Shown in pieces: positions 49,179-58,593 of a stretch of 64,000 bases of DNA. Position 1 is the first letter of the stretch; the number at the start of each line of letters is the position of its first letter. Where the stretch lies: the NCBI GenBank assembly GCA_964444685.1, contig CAYUIG010000006.1, positions 1 through 64,000 on the forward strand, in the 5' to 3' direction. Below the pieces are notes generated by a model. It worked only from the letters and a program-made list of their open reading frames with translations, ran no database searches and was not told the origin of the DNA. The translations under genes and the position numbers were made by a program. The stretch comes from CAYUIG01 sp964444685. Lineage in GTDB: Bacteria; Gemmatimonadota; Gemmatimonadetes; Longimicrobiales; RSA9.

Positions 49179-52094
49179 ATGAACGTCCCACGCTGCGTCG
49201 TCGCACTCCTCGCGCTCGCGCTGAGCGCAATCCCCGTGAACGCGCAGGAGCGGCTGGATCCGCTTCTGCGGGGTCTGGCTGCAGACCCGAGTGTCGCGCT
49301 TCAGCCGCCCATCGGTGCGCGTCCAGGCGAGGCGGTGGCGGCGGTGCCGCGCTCGATGCTCACCTTCCGGCAGGGGCCGGGCGGACAGGAAGTGCGCGCG
49401 ATCCTGCGCGGCAACCCGAGCCAGGCGGAGCTGGACCGTCTGGGCGTGATCATGACATCGCGCGGTGACGATGTGGTTGCGGCGTGGGTGCCGGTGGCTT
49501 CGCTCGGGGCGCTCGCGACGGCGGCGTCGCTCGACTACGTGCACGCGTCGGTACCAATGCCGTCCACGGGCCCGTCCGGTCACGTGTTCCGGCTGGACCT
49601 GTCAGCACCGGAGACGCACGCGACCGCGCTGCGCAAGCTCACGGGCATGGACGGCTCCGGTGTGATCGTGGGTGTGATCGACAGCGGCATCGACTGGGGA
49701 CATCCGGACTTCATCAATCCCAACGGCACGAGCCGCATCCTGTACCTCTGGGACATGAGCGATGCGCAGGGCCCGCCGCCGCCGGGATACGAAGCGAGCG
49801 GCGGCTCGTTCTACACGCAGGAGCAGATCAACACGGCGCTGGTGTCGGGCTTCGGCGTACGCCAGCTCGACCGTGACGGCCACGGCACGCACGTGTCCAG
49901 CACGGCGGCCGGCAACGGGCGCGGATCGAACGGGAAATACGTCGGCATAGCGCCGGGCGCGGACATCATCTTCGTGAAGGGCGTTCGTCAGGATCCGGGC
50001 GGCTTCCAGACCGCGGACCAGGTCGACGCGCTCAACTTCATCAACGACTACGCCGCGCTCGTGGGTCGTCCGTGGGTGACGAACATGAGCCTGGGCGGCG
50101 GCATCGACCCGCACGACGGCACGAGTGCGGTGGAGCGCGAGGTCGACCGCCTCACCGCGGCGGGCGTTTCCGGCCGCGCGGTGGTCATCGCGGCGGGCAA
50201 CGACGGCGCCAGAGGAACGCACACGCAGTTCCAGCTCGGCACGCAGACGACGCGGCACTTCATCGTCGGCAACTACTTCCAGAGTCCGACGCCGTCCGAC
50301 GAAGTGATCTTCATGACCGGCTGGTATCCGGGCGGGACGAATCTGGCCATCACGATCACGGCACCGAACGGCCAGACGTTCGGCCCGGTCACGACCGGCA
50401 ACTACATCCTGCCTGCGCAGCCGGGCTTCGGGCTGTGCGCGGCCGGCGGCCCCGCCGTCTACATCGACAATGCGCCGAACGGTGTGAACCCGATCAACCT
50501 GGACAACGAAATCAGCATCCAGATCTGGGATGGCTGCTCCGGCGGTCCGTTCGGCACGTGGCCGATCTTCGCAGGTCTCTGGCGCATCGAGGTGACGGGC
50601 ACGAGCGGCGTGCTGCACATGTGGATGGCGGGCTCGGTGCCGGCGCAGTTCAACGGCGCGGATGCGATCCCGGCCGGCAGCGTGGCGTCTCCGGGCGTGG
50701 CTCGCAACGCGATCACGGTCGGCGCCTACACGACGCGCAAGTCGTGGACGAGCATCGCAGGACCGCAGAGCAACAGCGGCACGGTCGGGCAGCTCGCGGA
50801 CTTCTCGTCGCGCGGCCCGACGCGCGATGGCCGGCTCAAGCCGGAGATCACGGCGCCGGGGCAGGGCATCGTGGCCGCACTGTCGAAGTCCAGCAGCTAC
50901 CCGAACAATATGCGGCTCCCGGGGAACAGCTTTGCCGTGCTCGACGGCACGAGCATGGCGACGCCGCACGTCACCGGCGGCGTGGCCGTCCTGCTCTCCG
51001 TCGACCCCACGCTCGACTCGTTCGACCTCAAGGACATCCTGACGGCCAGCGCGCGCACCGACAACTTCACGGGGGCCACGCCCAGCAACGACTGGGGCTA
51101 CGGCAAGATGAGCGTGCTCGAAGCCATGCGCTCCGGCCTGCTCGTGGGTGATGCGAACTTCGACGATCGCGTCGATGTCGCCGACCCCGTCACCGTCGTG
51201 AATCACATTCTGCGGCGGAGCGAGATGGTGCTGGCCGGACTGCTCGCCGCGGAGACGAACATCGACGGCGAGATCAACGCGGCCGACGTCGTCGGCACGA
51301 CGAACGAGATCTTCTTCCAGGGTCCCCCACCGCCGACGAGCATCGCTGCGCGCGAGGCCGCATCCGTGACGGTCGGCGGCGTGAGCCGGGCAACGGGCAC
51401 GGGCGTGTCGATCCCGATCGAGATCAAGGCACCGGTGCCGCTCGCCGGCATCCAGCTCGAGCTGGACATCGGCGACGGTCTCCAGATCGGCGATCCGTAT
51501 CTCGAGGGCGCGAGCAGTCTCACGCTCGACCACGAGCTGCGGGACGGCGTGCTCACGGTCGTCGCGTACGCCACTTCACCCGCGGCCGATGGTCCGGGTG
51601 GCACGACGGTCATGCACCTGCCGGTCGTCGGCGGCACACCGTCCGCGACGGATCCGATCCGCATCCGTCGCGCGCTCCTCGTCGACCGGTACGCGCGCAT
51701 CCTGGATGATGCGGCGGTCGACCGCGCGGCTGCGGGCACGCGCATGGCCGTGACGGCCAACCGGCCGAACCCGTTCCGCGCAGGCGAGGGGACGCGCTTC
51801 CTGCTGGAGATTCCGGGCGCGGAACCGTCGTTCGACGTTCTGCCGCTGCCGCAGGGCGGCGCCGCATCGGTGGCGGCGGGCGCGAGCACGACGCGGGTGC
51901 GCATCCGGATCTATAACGTCCGCGGCCAGCTCGTGCGCGACATCTTCGACGGCGCACTCCCAGGTGGTCAGTACGCCGTCGACTGGGATGGCTCGGGTGC
52001 GAGCGGCGAGATGCTCGGACCGGGACTCTACTTCGGCGAGGTCGTGGCGGGCAGCGCCCGCGAGACGCTGCGCATGATCATGGTGGGCCGCTGA
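49179..52094 (+). CDS. Secreted S8 subtilisin-like protease with dockerin, cohesin-like and FlgD/T9SS-like domains
   Basis: The protein has 971 residues. A signal peptide ends at PVNAQ (about 23), and a pro-domain spans about 70-128. The S8 catalytic domain has Asp168 (VIDSGID), His235 (DGHGTH) and Ser592 (DGTSMATPH), with an inserted beta-sandwich of about 150 residues between them (about 345-500). Two dockerin type I loops follow (GDANFDDRVDVADPVTVVNHIL from 657, then TNIDGEINAADVVG), then a cohesin-like beta-sandwich (about 725-840). The last 110 residues form a FlgD/type-A-sorting-like domain (RPNPFRAGEG...VRIRIYNVRGQLVRDIFDG...YAVDWDG...GLYFGEV), as in T9SS cargo. It is secreted or surface-bound. 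It lies 11 bp from the pro-domain lipoprotein and overlaps the PorV-like gene by one base. Confidence 0.9.
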   Translation: MNVPRCVVALLALALSAIPVNAQERLDPLLRGLAADPSVALQPPIGARPGEAVAAVPRSMLTFRQGPGGQEVRAILRGNPSQAELDRLGVIMTSRGDDVVAAWVPVASLGALATAASLDYVHASVPMPSTGPSGHVFRLDLSAPETHATALRKLTGMDGSGVIVGVIDSGIDWGHPDFINPNGTSRILYLWDMSDAQGPPPPGYEASGGSFYTQEQINTALVSGFGVRQLDRDGHGTHVSSTAAGNGRGSNGKYVGIAPGADIIFVKGVRQDPGGFQTADQVDALNFINDYAALVGRPWVTNMSLGGGIDPHDGTSAVEREVDRLTAAGVSGRAVVIAAGNDGARGTHTQFQLGTQTTRHFIVGNYFQSPTPSDEVIFMTGWYPGGTNLAITITAPNGQTFGPVTTGNYILPAQPGFGLCAAGGPAVYIDNAPNGVNPINLDNEISIQIWDGCSGGPFGTWPIFAGLWRIEVTGTSGVLHMWMAGSVPAQFNGADAIPAGSVASPGVARNAITVGAYTTRKSWTSIAGPQSNSGTVGQLADFSSRGPTRDGRLKPEITAPGQGIVAALSKSSSYPNNMRLPGNSFAVLDGTSMATPHVTGGVAVLLSVDPTLDSFDLKDILTASARTDNFTGATPSNDWGYGKMSVLEAMRSGLLVGDANFDDRVDVADPVTVVNHILRRSEMVLAGLLAAETNIDGEINAADVVGTTNEIFFQGPPPPTSIAAREAASVTVGGVSRATGTGVSIPIEIKAPVPLAGIQLELDIGDGLQIGDPYLEGASSLTLDHELRDGVLTVVAYATSPAADGPGGTTVMHLPVVGGTPSATDPIRIRRALLVDRYARILDDAAVDRAAAGTRMAVTANRPNPFRAGEGTRFLLEIPGAEPSFDVLPLPQGGAASVAAGASTTRVRIRIYNVRGQLVRDIFDGALPGGQYAVDWDGSGASGEMLGPGLYFGEVVAGSARETLRMIMVGR

Positions 52095-52993
52095 TGCGCA
52101 CGCGTGCCGCTCTCCTCCTCGCACTCGCACTCCCCTGCGGCGCTGCGGCGCAGGGGATCGAGTCGGAGGCGGCGTTCCTGACGATTCCCACGGGTGCACG
52201 CGTAGTCGGCCTCGGCCGCGCGGGTGTCGCGGTGGCCGATGCGCAGGCGTCGTTCTACAACCCCGCGCTGCTCGCGCTCGCACCTGCGCGCATCGCAGTG
52301 CACAGGTACGACGGTCCGATCGGATTCCTCGTGCACCACGCCACTGCTGGGTTCGATGCGGGTGCACTGGGCACGGTGCAGGTCGGGCTCCAGGTGCAGA
52401 CGTTCGGCGAGTTCGAGATCTCGGATGCGGTCGGCTCGATCGGTACGTTCGATCCGCAGAACGTGATCGGCTCGGTCGCACTCGGCCGCAGCTTCGGTCC
52501 GATTGCCGCGGGTGCGCGCGTGAAGTGGGTGCAGTCGAGTGTGTCCCCCGATGGCGACGACCGCGGCTTCGCGACGGATGCCGGACTCGCGTTCCAGGTG
52601 CCTGGACTGCCGATCAGCGTCGGCGTGGCTGCGCTCGATGTCGGCGCGGATCTGCGCATCGACGGACAGCCCGCGCCCCTGCCGACGCGCCTGCGTGCCG
52701 GCCTTGCCGCGCGCATCCCGGCGGGTGAGTGGAGCGTGCTGCTCGCCGCGGATGCGGACGCGTCACCGCATGACTCGCACGCGGGCGGACAGCGCGCGGG
52801 TGCGGGCGTGTCGTGGCGCGATGTCGTGACGGTGCGCGGCGGCTGGCTGCGCGAAACGCTCGTGGAAACGAGCGACGGCTACAGCTTCGGCCTCGGTGTG
52901 CGGCTCGGCCGCTTCGCGGTCGACTTCGCACGTGAGACAGGACTCAACCATCTCGGCGACGAGATCCACATATCGCTGGAGTACGGACGATGA
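52094..52993 (+). CDS. PorV/PorQ-family outer-membrane protein
   Basis: The protein has 299 residues. A signal peptide ends at CGAAAQ. The body is a FadL-like beta-barrel of the PorV/PorQ family: AAFLTIPTGARVVGLGRAGVAVADAQASFYNPALLA is the family signature (usually LR.PVGARAVGMGGA), and the protein ends with HISLEYGR. PorV is the T9SS shuttle that accepts cargo with C-terminal signals. Location directly after a protease with a sorting-like domain suggests a dedicated partner. Overlaps (TGATG and ATGA) tie it to both neighbours. Confidence 0.88.
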   Translation: MRTRAALLLALALPCGAAAQGIESEAAFLTIPTGARVVGLGRAGVAVADAQASFYNPALLALAPARIAVHRYDGPIGFLVHHATAGFDAGALGTVQVGLQVQTFGEFEISDAVGSIGTFDPQNVIGSVALGRSFGPIAAGARVKWVQSSVSPDGDDRGFATDAGLAFQVPGLPISVGVAALDVGADLRIDGQPAPLPTRLRAGLAARIPAGEWSVLLAADADASPHDSHAGGQRAGAGVSWRDVVTVRGGWLRETLVETSDGYSFGLGVRLGRFAVDFARETGLNHLGDEIHISLEYGR

Positions 52994-53850
52994 AAACCGG
53001 TTACCTGACGCTCCCGATGATCATGGCTCTCGCCGCCTGCGGCGGGGGTGGCAGCGGGGGCCCGAGCGGCCCCGGGAACGACAACACGCCGCCGGTCGTC
53101 ACGATCGTGTCGCCGGCCGCGAACGCGACCACCACGGGTCGCAGCTTCAACATTCAGCTGCAGTTCAGTGACGCGAACGGCTCGGGTGTGGACCCGTCCT
53201 CGCTGTCGGTGACGCTGTCGCGGAGTGTGGGCGGCGTGCTCACGCGGCGCGGCATGTCCTCGGTGCGCGCGGCGAACACCGAGCTGGTTCCGGTGATCGG
53301 CAACGCGAGCGCGAGCGGCGCGTCGCTCACGATCCCCGACTCGCTGGGCGTGCAGCCCGGGCAGGTCACGATGACCGTGCGCGTGCGCGATGTCGCAGGC
53401 AATCAGACGGTCGCCACGCAGAACTTCACGGTGGCGCCGTCACCGGCGGGCATCGTGCTCATCGATGCGGCCGGCTCGCGCGGCGAGCGCGGCGTCGCGC
53501 TCGACATCGGGCTGCGCAATCCCGATGCGGTGGCGGGCGCGCAGCTCGACATCAACGTCGGCAACGCGATTGCGAGCGTGGACAGCGCCTACGTCCTCGA
53601 TCGCGCGACCCTGGTGAACGCGGGCGGCTGGGCCTTCGTGGCGCCCGGACGCCTGCGCCTCGCGCTCTTCGATGCGCTCGGCTCGTCGATCGTGCCGGGA
53701 GAGAGCGTGGTGGTGCGGCTGTTCGTGACCGTATCCGGAAACGCGACGCTCGGCGCGAATCCACTCACGCCGTCGAACGCGGTCGTCTCCACGCCCGGCG
53801 GTCAGAGCGTGGCGGTCACGTCCAGCGGCGCTTCGCTGACCGTGCAGTAG
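52990..53850 (+). CDS. Lipoprotein with Ig-like and cohesin-like domains
   Basis: The protein has 286 residues. The lipoprotein signal LPMIMALAAC has a clear lipobox, followed by a Gly/Ser-rich linker. Residues about 35-150 form an Ig-like/HYR domain (PPVVTIVSPAANATTTGRSFNIQLQFSD). Residues about 152-286 (VALDIGLRNPDAVAGAQLDINVGNAIASVDSAYV, RLRLALFDALGSSIVPGESVVVRLFVTV) resemble a cohesin fold. Because the protease two genes upstream carries dockerin repeats, a cohesin-dockerin pairing that holds the protease at the cell surface is plausible. ATGA overlaps the PorV gene. It is the last gene of the cassette, with its stop next to that of a convergent gene. Confidence 0.78.
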   Translation: MKTGYLTLPMIMALAACGGGGSGGPSGPGNDNTPPVVTIVSPAANATTTGRSFNIQLQFSDANGSGVDPSSLSVTLSRSVGGVLTRRGMSSVRAANTELVPVIGNASASGASLTIPDSLGVQPGQVTMTVRVRDVAGNQTVATQNFTVAPSPAGIVLIDAAGSRGERGVALDIGLRNPDAVAGAQLDINVGNAIASVDSAYVLDRATLVNAGGWAFVAPGRLRLALFDALGSSIVPGESVVVRLFVTVSGNATLGANPLTPSNAVVSTPGGQSVAVTSSGASLTVQ

Positions 53851-54420
53851 CTACGCGGCCCGGCCGAACCTGAGGACGCGGGTGCCGCGGCCGTGCTCTA
53901 TGCGGAGTGCGGCCGCGAGCACTTTGTGGTTCAGCACGACGGTGACGTGCGTGAGGTACTCGGGCACGAAACAGCGCACGAGTCCCTGATCGCCGGCGTC
54001 GACCGATACGGCCAGCACGGGATGGTCCGGCGCGGTCTCGTAGACATCGAAGCGGCGCGCATCGGAGGGCAGCGCCCACGCGTGCACGCCGTTCGTCGCA
54101 GGCGTTCCGAGATCCAGCGTCCAGCCGCCGCCGCACAGCGAGATCTTGCGCTGATCCCATGGCTCGATCACCACGCCATCGGCATCGTCAGGCGCGATCA
54201 CCTGCAGGTAGAGCGCGGGGGTGCGGAGTGCGAGCAGCTCGTGCATGAAGCGCGTGGCGAGCGACGGCAGCAGGGCGCCGCGGCGGGCGAACGCGAATGC
54301 GGCGCGGCGCGCGTCCGCGCTCTCATCGATCCTGCGAACATCGGCGTTGCGCCGGCGAGCTATCCGTCGAGGCGGGCGACCGAGGATCACCCTTCGTGCA
54401 ATGCGCGTCAGAACGTTCAT
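53851..54420 (-). CDS. Hypothetical protein
   Basis: The protein has 189 residues and no signal peptide. The basic N-terminus (RRVILGRPPRRIARRRNADVRR) is followed by a mixed alpha/beta region with FMHELLALRTPALYLQVIAPDD and HVTVVLNHKVLAAALRI. I do not recognise a family. The start follows GGAGG, supporting a real gene. It converges on the cohesin-like gene with adjacent stop codons. Confidence 0.65.
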   Translation of the reverse strand: MNVLTRIARRVILGRPPRRIARRRNADVRRIDESADARRAAFAFARRGALLPSLATRFMHELLALRTPALYLQVIAPDDADGVVIEPWDQRKISLCGGGWTLDLGTPATNGVHAWALPSDARRFDVYETAPDHPVLAVSVDAGDQGLVRCFVPEYLTHVTVVLNHKVLAAALRIEHGRGTRVLRFGRAA

Positions 54421-54608
54421 GACACCTCCTGCGGTGCCCCGGCTGCAGCGTCGGGGCCGGAGATAGAGAAGCCGTGCCGGAACGCCCTGTCAAGCCCGCG
54501 TCCGGAACGTTGCATCCCTGCGAAACTTCCGCTCGTCCCGCCGCGGCTTTCCCGCGCGCTGCGCGCGCGCTATCCTCGCTGCGGATCGTCCAGCCACGGA
54601 GGAAACCG

Positions 54609-55079
54609 ATGAAGCGGACCCTGCTCGCGATCGCGATGCTGCTCGTGCTCCCCGCCGCCGCGCGGGCGCAGTCGGCCGAAGCGGAGGTGATGGCCGTCGT
54701 CGACAGGCTCTTCGACGCCATGCGTGCGCGCGATACGGCCACCATGCGCTCGCTGTTCACGCCCGACGCGCGTCTCATCCGCGGCCGTGTGGCCGACGGG
54801 AAGACCACGCTCGAGGTGACGGCGATGAGCGACTTCATCGAGAACATCGCGGGCGCGCCGCCGGGCCTGCTGCTGGACGAGAAGCTCTACGCGCCCGAAG
54901 TCCGCATCGACGGCAACCTGGCCACGGTGTGGACGTTCTACACGTTCCACGCGGGCGACCGCTTCAGTCACTGCGGCGTCGACGCGATCCAGATGATCCG
55001 CTTCGATGATAGCTGGAAGATGGTGCATCTCGCGGATACCGCGCGCCGCGAGAACTGCGACCCGCCTGCGGGCGGCTAG
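54609..55079 (+). CDS. NTF2-like (SnoaL/DUF4440-type) exported protein
   Basis: The protein has 156 residues. A signal peptide ends at AARAQ. The body is a single NTF2-like cone fold: EVMAVVDRLFDAMRARDTATMRSLFTPDARLI, EVRIDGNLATVWTFYTFHAGDRFSHCGVD and IRFDDSWKMVHLADT. Such proteins bind small ligands or act as isomerases or hydrolases; the ligand is unknown. GGAGG precedes the ATG at 54609. The 3' end overlaps convergent DUF456 by 4 bp. Confidence 0.87.
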   Translation: MKRTLLAIAMLLVLPAAARAQSAEAEVMAVVDRLFDAMRARDTATMRSLFTPDARLIRGRVADGKTTLEVTAMSDFIENIAGAPPGLLLDEKLYAPEVRIDGNLATVWTFYTFHAGDRFSHCGVDAIQMIRFDDSWKMVHLADTARRENCDPPAGG

Positions 55080-55573
55080 CGCAGCACGAGCGCGGCGACA
55101 CCGAGTACGAGGATCACGACACCCGCGCCGGTCTTCGCGGCGGCGGCGAGCATGCGGCCGAGCAGCACGCCCCAGCCGACGCGTGCGGCCGTGTTGTACG
55201 CGCGCGTTTCGAACAGTGTGACGATCGCGGCGCCGACGAACGAGCCGATGAAGCCCGCGATCACCGAGCCGATGATCGGCACCGGCATTCCCATCATCAC
55301 ACCTGCGATTCCGCCGAGGATCGCGCCCCAGAAGGCGCGGCGCGATCCGCCGTAGCGCACGTTCAGCTTCTGCACGACGAAGAACTCCGCGAGCTCGGCG
55401 AGACCGGCGAGCGCGACCGCAGCAATGACGGTGAACGCGCCGACACGTCCCGCGACCGCGGATACCGCAAGCACGGCGACCATGATCCAGTTGCCGGGCA
55501 GTCCGATCGGTGTGGCGAGCAGCGCGAGGAAGAGCACGAACGCCGCGATGAGCGACCACAGGTCGAGGGTCAC
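55076..55573 (-). CDS. DUF456 membrane protein
   Basis: The protein has 165 residues and about five Gly/Ala-rich TM segments. DUF456 hallmarks are LPGNWIMVAVLA and GGSRRAFWGAILGGIAGVMMG...PIIGSVIAGFIGSFVGA. The function is unknown. The GTG start overlaps the NDH-2 stop (GTGA), so it is translationally coupled to that gene. Confidence 0.9.
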   Translation of the reverse strand: MTLDLWSLIAAFVLFLALLATPIGLPGNWIMVAVLAVSAVAGRVGAFTVIAAVALAGLAELAEFFVVQKLNVRYGGSRRAFWGAILGGIAGVMMGMPVPIIGSVIAGFIGSFVGAAIVTLFETRAYNTAARVGWGVLLGRMLAAAAKTGAGVVILVLGVAALVLR

Positions 55574-56880
55574 ATGACCTCACCCGCAGTGCGCGCGCGC
55601 TTCAGGTCGATCACGTGTTCACCCCCCGTGATGAGGCGGATGCCGCGCTGATGGGTGAGCCACGCCCATGCCCACTGCAGCAGCACGAGCAAGCGATTGC
55701 GGAATCCGATGAGATACAGGATGTGCACGAACACCCATGTAAACCACGCGATGAATCCCGATAGGTGGAACGGCCCGATGTCGGCGACCGCGGCCGCGCG
55801 GCCGATCGTCGCGAGCGAGCCCTTGTCGAAGTAGCGGAACGGCGTCCGTTCCTTCCCCTCCAGGTCGGCGCGGATGCAGCGCGCGGCGTGCGTGCCCATC
55901 TGCAGCGCGGCGGGTGCAACGCCGGGCACCATGCTGCCGTCCGGATTCGTCACGTGCGCGAGGTCGCCCAGCACGAAGATCTCTGGGCGACCCGGCACGG
56001 AGAGATCGGGCGCCACGATGACGCGTCCGGCACGGTCGAGCTCCGCACCGAGACAGCCGCCCAGCGGTGACGCGGCGACGCCGGCGGCCCAGAAGATGTT
56101 GCGCGCTTCGATGATCACGTCACCGACGTGCACGCGGCCCTTTTCGATGTGCGTGACGAGCGCGTTGGTGCGCACGTCGACACCGAGCTTCTCGAGCTGC
56201 CGCTGCGCGGATGCGGAAAGATCCTCGGGATAGGTCGGCAGCACGCGCGGTCCACCCTCGAGCAGAATCACGCGCGCGGCTGCGGTATCGATGGCGCGGA
56301 AGTCGGACGGCATCGAACTGCGCGCGATCTCGATCATCGCACCGGCCAGCTCCACGCCGGTCGGGCCGCCACCCACGATCACGAAGGTGAGCTCGGCCCT
56401 GCGCGCGGCGGGATCGGCCTCGCGTTCCGCCGCCTCGAACGCGAGCAGGAAGCGGCGCCGTATCTCGGTGGCGTCCTCGATGGTCTTGAGGCCGGGCGCG
56501 TGTTCGGCCCACTCCTCGTGTCCGAAGTACGCGTGCGTGGCGCCCGTGGCGAGTACGAGGAAGTCGTAGTCGAGCGTGCTGCCGTCCGCGAGCTGCACCT
56601 TGCGCGCATCGGTGTCCACGGACACGACATCACCGAGCCACACTTCGGCGTTGCGCTGCCGGCGCAGCACGGTGCGGATCGGACTGGCAATGTCGGCCGG
56701 GGAGAGCGACGCGGTCGCGACCTGATAGAGCAGCGGCTGGAAGAGATGGAAGTTGCGGACGTCGACGACCGTGATGCGCACGTTGGCGCGGCGCAGCGAG
56801 CGTGCGCAGCGCAGTCCGGCGAAACCGCCGCCCACGATCACGACCCGCGGTGCGGGCTCAGGCACGGGCGTGGGGACCAT
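55570..56880 (-). CDS. ndh: Type II NADH:quinone oxidoreductase (NDH-2)
   Basis: The protein has 436 residues. It has an FAD Rossmann motif VVIVGGGFAGLRCARSLRRA at the N-terminus, an NAD motif FVIVGGGPTGVELAGAMIEI, an AAGV segment (NIFWAAGVAASPLG), and the FAD-binding FVLGDLAHV. The C-terminal 80 residues are amphipathic and membrane-binding (HLSGFIAWFTWVFVHILYLIGFRNRLLVLLQW), as in NDH-2. It oxidises NADH and reduces quinone without proton pumping. It is probably co-transcribed with the upstream DUF892 gene and with DUF456. Confidence 0.93.
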   Translation of the reverse strand: MVPTPVPEPAPRVVIVGGGFAGLRCARSLRRANVRITVVDVRNFHLFQPLLYQVATASLSPADIASPIRTVLRRQRNAEVWLGDVVSVDTDARKVQLADGSTLDYDFLVLATGATHAYFGHEEWAEHAPGLKTIEDATEIRRRFLLAFEAAEREADPAARRAELTFVIVGGGPTGVELAGAMIEIARSSMPSDFRAIDTAAARVILLEGGPRVLPTYPEDLSASAQRQLEKLGVDVRTNALVTHIEKGRVHVGDVIIEARNIFWAAGVAASPLGGCLGAELDRAGRVIVAPDLSVPGRPEIFVLGDLAHVTNPDGSMVPGVAPAALQMGTHAARCIRADLEGKERTPFRYFDKGSLATIGRAAAVADIGPFHLSGFIAWFTWVFVHILYLIGFRNRLLVLLQWAWAWLTHQRGIRLITGGEHVIDLKRARTAGEVM

Positions 56881-56911
56881 GCCTGAGCCTACGCACGACC
56901 ACGAGCCGCCG

Positions 56912-57415
56912 CTACCTCATTCCGGCCTGGTCGGCTTCCGGGTTCACCTGCGCCTCGGCCAGCGCCGACAGCTTCTTGTCCGTCTCGCCTTCCTCGTCCA
57001 GCGTCTGCTGGAGGAGTTCCGCGTGATGCCCGAAGCCGAGCCGCTCCGCATACGACCGCACCGTGCCGTACGCCGCGATCTCGTAGTGCTCGACACGCTG
57101 CGCTGCGGCGATGAGCGCCGCGTCCATCACATCCGGCTGCGCGTCCTCCTTCATCATGTCCGAGCCTTCCTCGATCAGCCCGGCCATCCCGACGCACTTC
57201 TTGCCGCGCGGGCTGCGCTCGAGTTCATCGAAGATCGACTCGAGACGGCGCACCTGCTCCTTCGTGACCTCCAGATGCTCCTCGAAGGCCGTGCGCAGCT
57301 CTTCGTCGGCCGCCTTCTTCGCCATCTTCGGCAGTGCCTTCAGCAACTGGTTCTCCGCGCTGTACAGATCCTTCAGCTCCTCGACGTACAGGTCCCTCAG
57401 CGTCTCCATCGCCAT
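56912..57415 (-). CDS. DUF892 (YciE/YciF) ferritin-like protein
   Basis: The protein has 167 residues forming a four-helix ferritin-like bundle: LRDLYVEELKDLYSAENQLLKALPKMAKKA is the YciE/YciF signature, with Glu/His residues for a di-iron site in EHLEVTKEQ, RVEHYEIAAYGTVRSYAE and LDEEGETDKKL. It is stress-associated in other bacteria. GGAGG is seven bases before the ATG. It lies 31 bp upstream of ndh. Confidence 0.92.
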   Translation of the reverse strand: MAMETLRDLYVEELKDLYSAENQLLKALPKMAKKAADEELRTAFEEHLEVTKEQVRRLESIFDELERSPRGKKCVGMAGLIEEGSDMMKEDAQPDVMDAALIAAAQRVEHYEIAAYGTVRSYAERLGFGHHAELLQQTLDEEGETDKKLSALAEAQVNPEADQAGMR

Positions 57416-57511
57416 GACCGACCTCCTGCGTGCGGGTTCACATGTTCGGTGGCAATGTGCAAGGAGGATGCCTCTGGAATGCGGGGGCGGGGGCGTTGGG
57501 CGGAGCGAGAT

Positions 57512-57556
57512 GGGAACTGCGGGGAATGCGGGAACTGCGGGAACTGCGGGAACGAC
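57512..57556. repeat. Five tandem GGGAACTGC nonamers
   Basis: Units at 57512, 57521 (variant), 57530, 57539 and 57548 (variant) form a 9-bp tandem array in the 183-bp gap between DUF892 and the LysM gene. I see no gene in the gap. Confidence 0.75.
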
Positions 57557-57598
57557 ACGCCAAGGCGGACGGGCGGATCCCGTCCGGCTGAGAGGCAG

Positions 57599-58375
57599 CT
57601 AGTTCGAGCCGGTTACCGGAACGGAGAGGGTCTGGCCGGCGACGATGCGAGAGGAGGTGAGGCCGTTGGCCTCCTTGAGGGCGTCGACAGTGGTGCCATG
57701 CTCGCGGGCAATGGACCAGAGCGAGTCGCCGCGGCCGACGCGCACCTCGATCTTCTCGCCGTCGAGCGAAGCGGCGACCTTCGGCTCGGCCGGGCGGCCG
57801 GTGCGGCCTTCGACCGCGTCGACGTAGGCGAGGTACTGCGCGGGGAAGACGGCGATGTGGTAGTGGGCCGGGTACCGCTCGCGGGTAGCGTCGAGCACCC
57901 CCCGCGATTCGAGCGAAAGCAGGACGCGCTCGAGCCAGCGGCGGCACGAGGTCTTGTTGCTGCGGCGCAGGTCCACGGCCATTCCGGCGGGATGCACGGA
58001 GAGCGTGGATGCGTTGCGCGGCTGACGCGATTCGGGGCGGGTGAGGCTGGTGACGACGAGCTTCTCGCCGCAGCCGGCGTGGTACTGTGAAGCCAGGCGC
58101 TCCACGAACGTGCGGACGGCGGGTCGCGCGTAGGGGAACGAGACGTTGGCCAGCTCGTAGTGGCTGTTGCCCTTCACGGGCTCGAGGAGCCCGAGCCGGA
58201 CGAAGCGGCGTACGTCGGACGTGGACGCGAGGAAGGTGTAGTCGTGCGCGCGGGCCACGTTGTTCTGCCGGTTCATTGCGGCCTGCGAACCGACGAGCGA
58301 CTGGGCCCGTGCGGGCGCTGCTGCTGCCAGCGCCAGAAAAAAAAGACCTGCGACGGTCGCGATTCTGTGCGTCAT
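57599..58375 (-). CDS. DUF5715/M15-like peptidase with LysM domain
   Basis: The protein has 258 residues. The start at 58375 leads into a signal peptide (LFFLALAAAAPARAQ). Residues about 60-190 have an M15/DD-carboxypeptidase-like Zn motif: LSVHPAGMAVDLR (H-x6-D) and a later HYHIAVF (H-x-H), with SLTRPESRQPRN before. Residues about 208-255 are a LysM domain (VRVGRGDSLWSIAREHGTTVDALKEANGL...ILAGQTLSV-like end). It probably binds and cleaves, or remodels, peptidoglycan in the periplasm. It is a single gene. Confidence 0.88.
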   Translation of the reverse strand: MTHRIATVAGLFFLALAAAAPARAQSLVGSQAAMNRQNNVARAHDYTFLASTSDVRRFVRLGLLEPVKGNSHYELANVSFPYARPAVRTFVERLASQYHAGCGEKLVVTSLTRPESRQPRNASTLSVHPAGMAVDLRRSNKTSCRRWLERVLLSLESRGVLDATRERYPAHYHIAVFPAQYLAYVDAVEGRTGRPAEPKVAASLDGEKIEVRVGRGDSLWSIAREHGTTVDALKEANGLTSSRIVAGQTLSVPVTGSN

Positions 58376-58593
58376 CCTTCGAGTCTGCCGAGGCCACACC
58401 CATGGCCGCCCGTGGGCGGCCGCGATTCCGCGCGGCGCGGGGACACGCCTCGCTCCGGTCGACGTCCGCACGGAATCCTACGACGGCCGTCGTCCCGGGG
58501 TTCCGCGAGCGCGGGGAACGCGCGCGGGGCCCACGAGCCGGAACCCCATGTATAGCACGCGGATGACGCTCCTGTCCAGACTCATGGCGCGGA

